Positions 14,170 to 14,225 of a DNA stretch of 14,225 bases are shown one piece after another. This stretch comes from Actinomycetota bacterium (GTDB lineage Bacteria > Actinomycetota > Thermoleophilia > Gaiellales > Gaiellaceae), in the NCBI GenBank assembly GCA_013697465.1, contig JACCWU010000156.1, forward strand, positions 1-14,225, read 5' to 3'. Below the pieces are notes generated by a model, which did no database searches, had not been told where the DNA came from, and was given only the letters and a program-made list of their open reading frames with translations. The translations under genes and the position numbers were made by a program. Positions within the stretch are counted from its first letter, which is position 1. Every line of letters starts with the position of its first letter.

Positions 14170-14225
14170 TCAGAGAGCTTTCTCGACCTTGCCGGCTTTA
14201 AGGCAGCGCGTGCACACGTACGCAC
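14170..14225 (-). CDS. rpmB: 50S ribosomal protein L28, C-terminal fragment
   Basis: The last 17 codons of a minus-strand gene enter from the right edge and read AYVCTRCLKAGKVEKAL followed by TGA. This is the standard C-terminus of bacterial L28, with CTRC as the second half of a zinc-binding site, so it is the cysteine-containing form of L28. The start and first CxxC lie outside the window. The codon phase begins at 14223. The fragment is too short to appear as an ORF, and longer overlapping frames here are spurious. It is followed by FakA after 209 bp; rpmB beside the DAK2 gene is a common bacterial order. Confidence 0.9.
   Translation of the reverse strand, partial: AYVCTRCLKAGKVEKAL

Noticed and set aside
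13971..14225. 84-residue minus-strand ORF at the right edge
   Set aside because: The same bases in the neighbouring frame give the unmistakable L28 C-terminus, so this is a shadow frame.

Overview
This 14.2-kb, strongly GC-rich window is a housekeeping stretch of an actinobacterial chromosome. The best guess is the class Thermoleophilia (Gaiellales or Solirubrobacterales-like). Three things point there: a coaD / SepIVA-like / DUF177 neighbourhood like that of mycobacteria, a two-repeat Ig-like secreted protein of a type I associate with Thermoleophilia, and start codons sitting 7-12 nt after a TANNNT hexamer, as in leaderless actinobacterial genes. This placement is inference from gene content and was not searched.

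Layout, read mainly leftward on the minus strand. The right edge cuts into rpmB (ribosomal protein L28, last 17 codons). Next comes an apparent operon: a FakA/YloV DAK2-domain fatty acid kinase subunit, a stand-alone response-regulator receiver, a DegV/FakB fatty-acid-binding subunit, a histidine-phosphatase-like protein, recG, a GNAT acetyltransferase, rsmD, coaD and a SepIVA-like coiled-coil protein. A plus-strand LysR-type regulator converges on it. A 205-bp gap carrying a 17-bp perfect inverted repeat separates LysR from DUF177 (YceD), which is transcribed the other way. A strong bidirectional terminator then lies between DUF177 and a plus-strand exported Ig-like protein. Divergent from that protein is an ABC-F ATPase, followed 13 bp later by rpmF (L32) and then plsX. 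The last 127 bp hold only hairpins.

The genes fall into three groups. Lipid precursor supply: PlsX makes acyl-phosphate from acyl-ACP, FakA/FakB make it from free fatty acids, and CoaD makes the CoA precursor. Ribosome and translation: L28, L32, RsmD, DUF177 (linked to 23S rRNA) and the ABC-F protein. Genome and envelope maintenance: RecG and the SepIVA-like protein. Compared with the usual coaD-DUF177-rpmF-plsX order, the cluster appears opened twice, by LysR and by the Ig-like/ABC-F pair.

No tRNA, rRNA, CRISPR array, transposase or phage gene was seen. The most unusual points are the receiver domain translationally coupled between the two fatty acid kinase subunits, the long inverted repeat next to the proposed DUF177 promoter, the histidine phosphatase that lacks its two expected active-site arginines, and repeated sequence motifs just downstream of coaD and rpmB.
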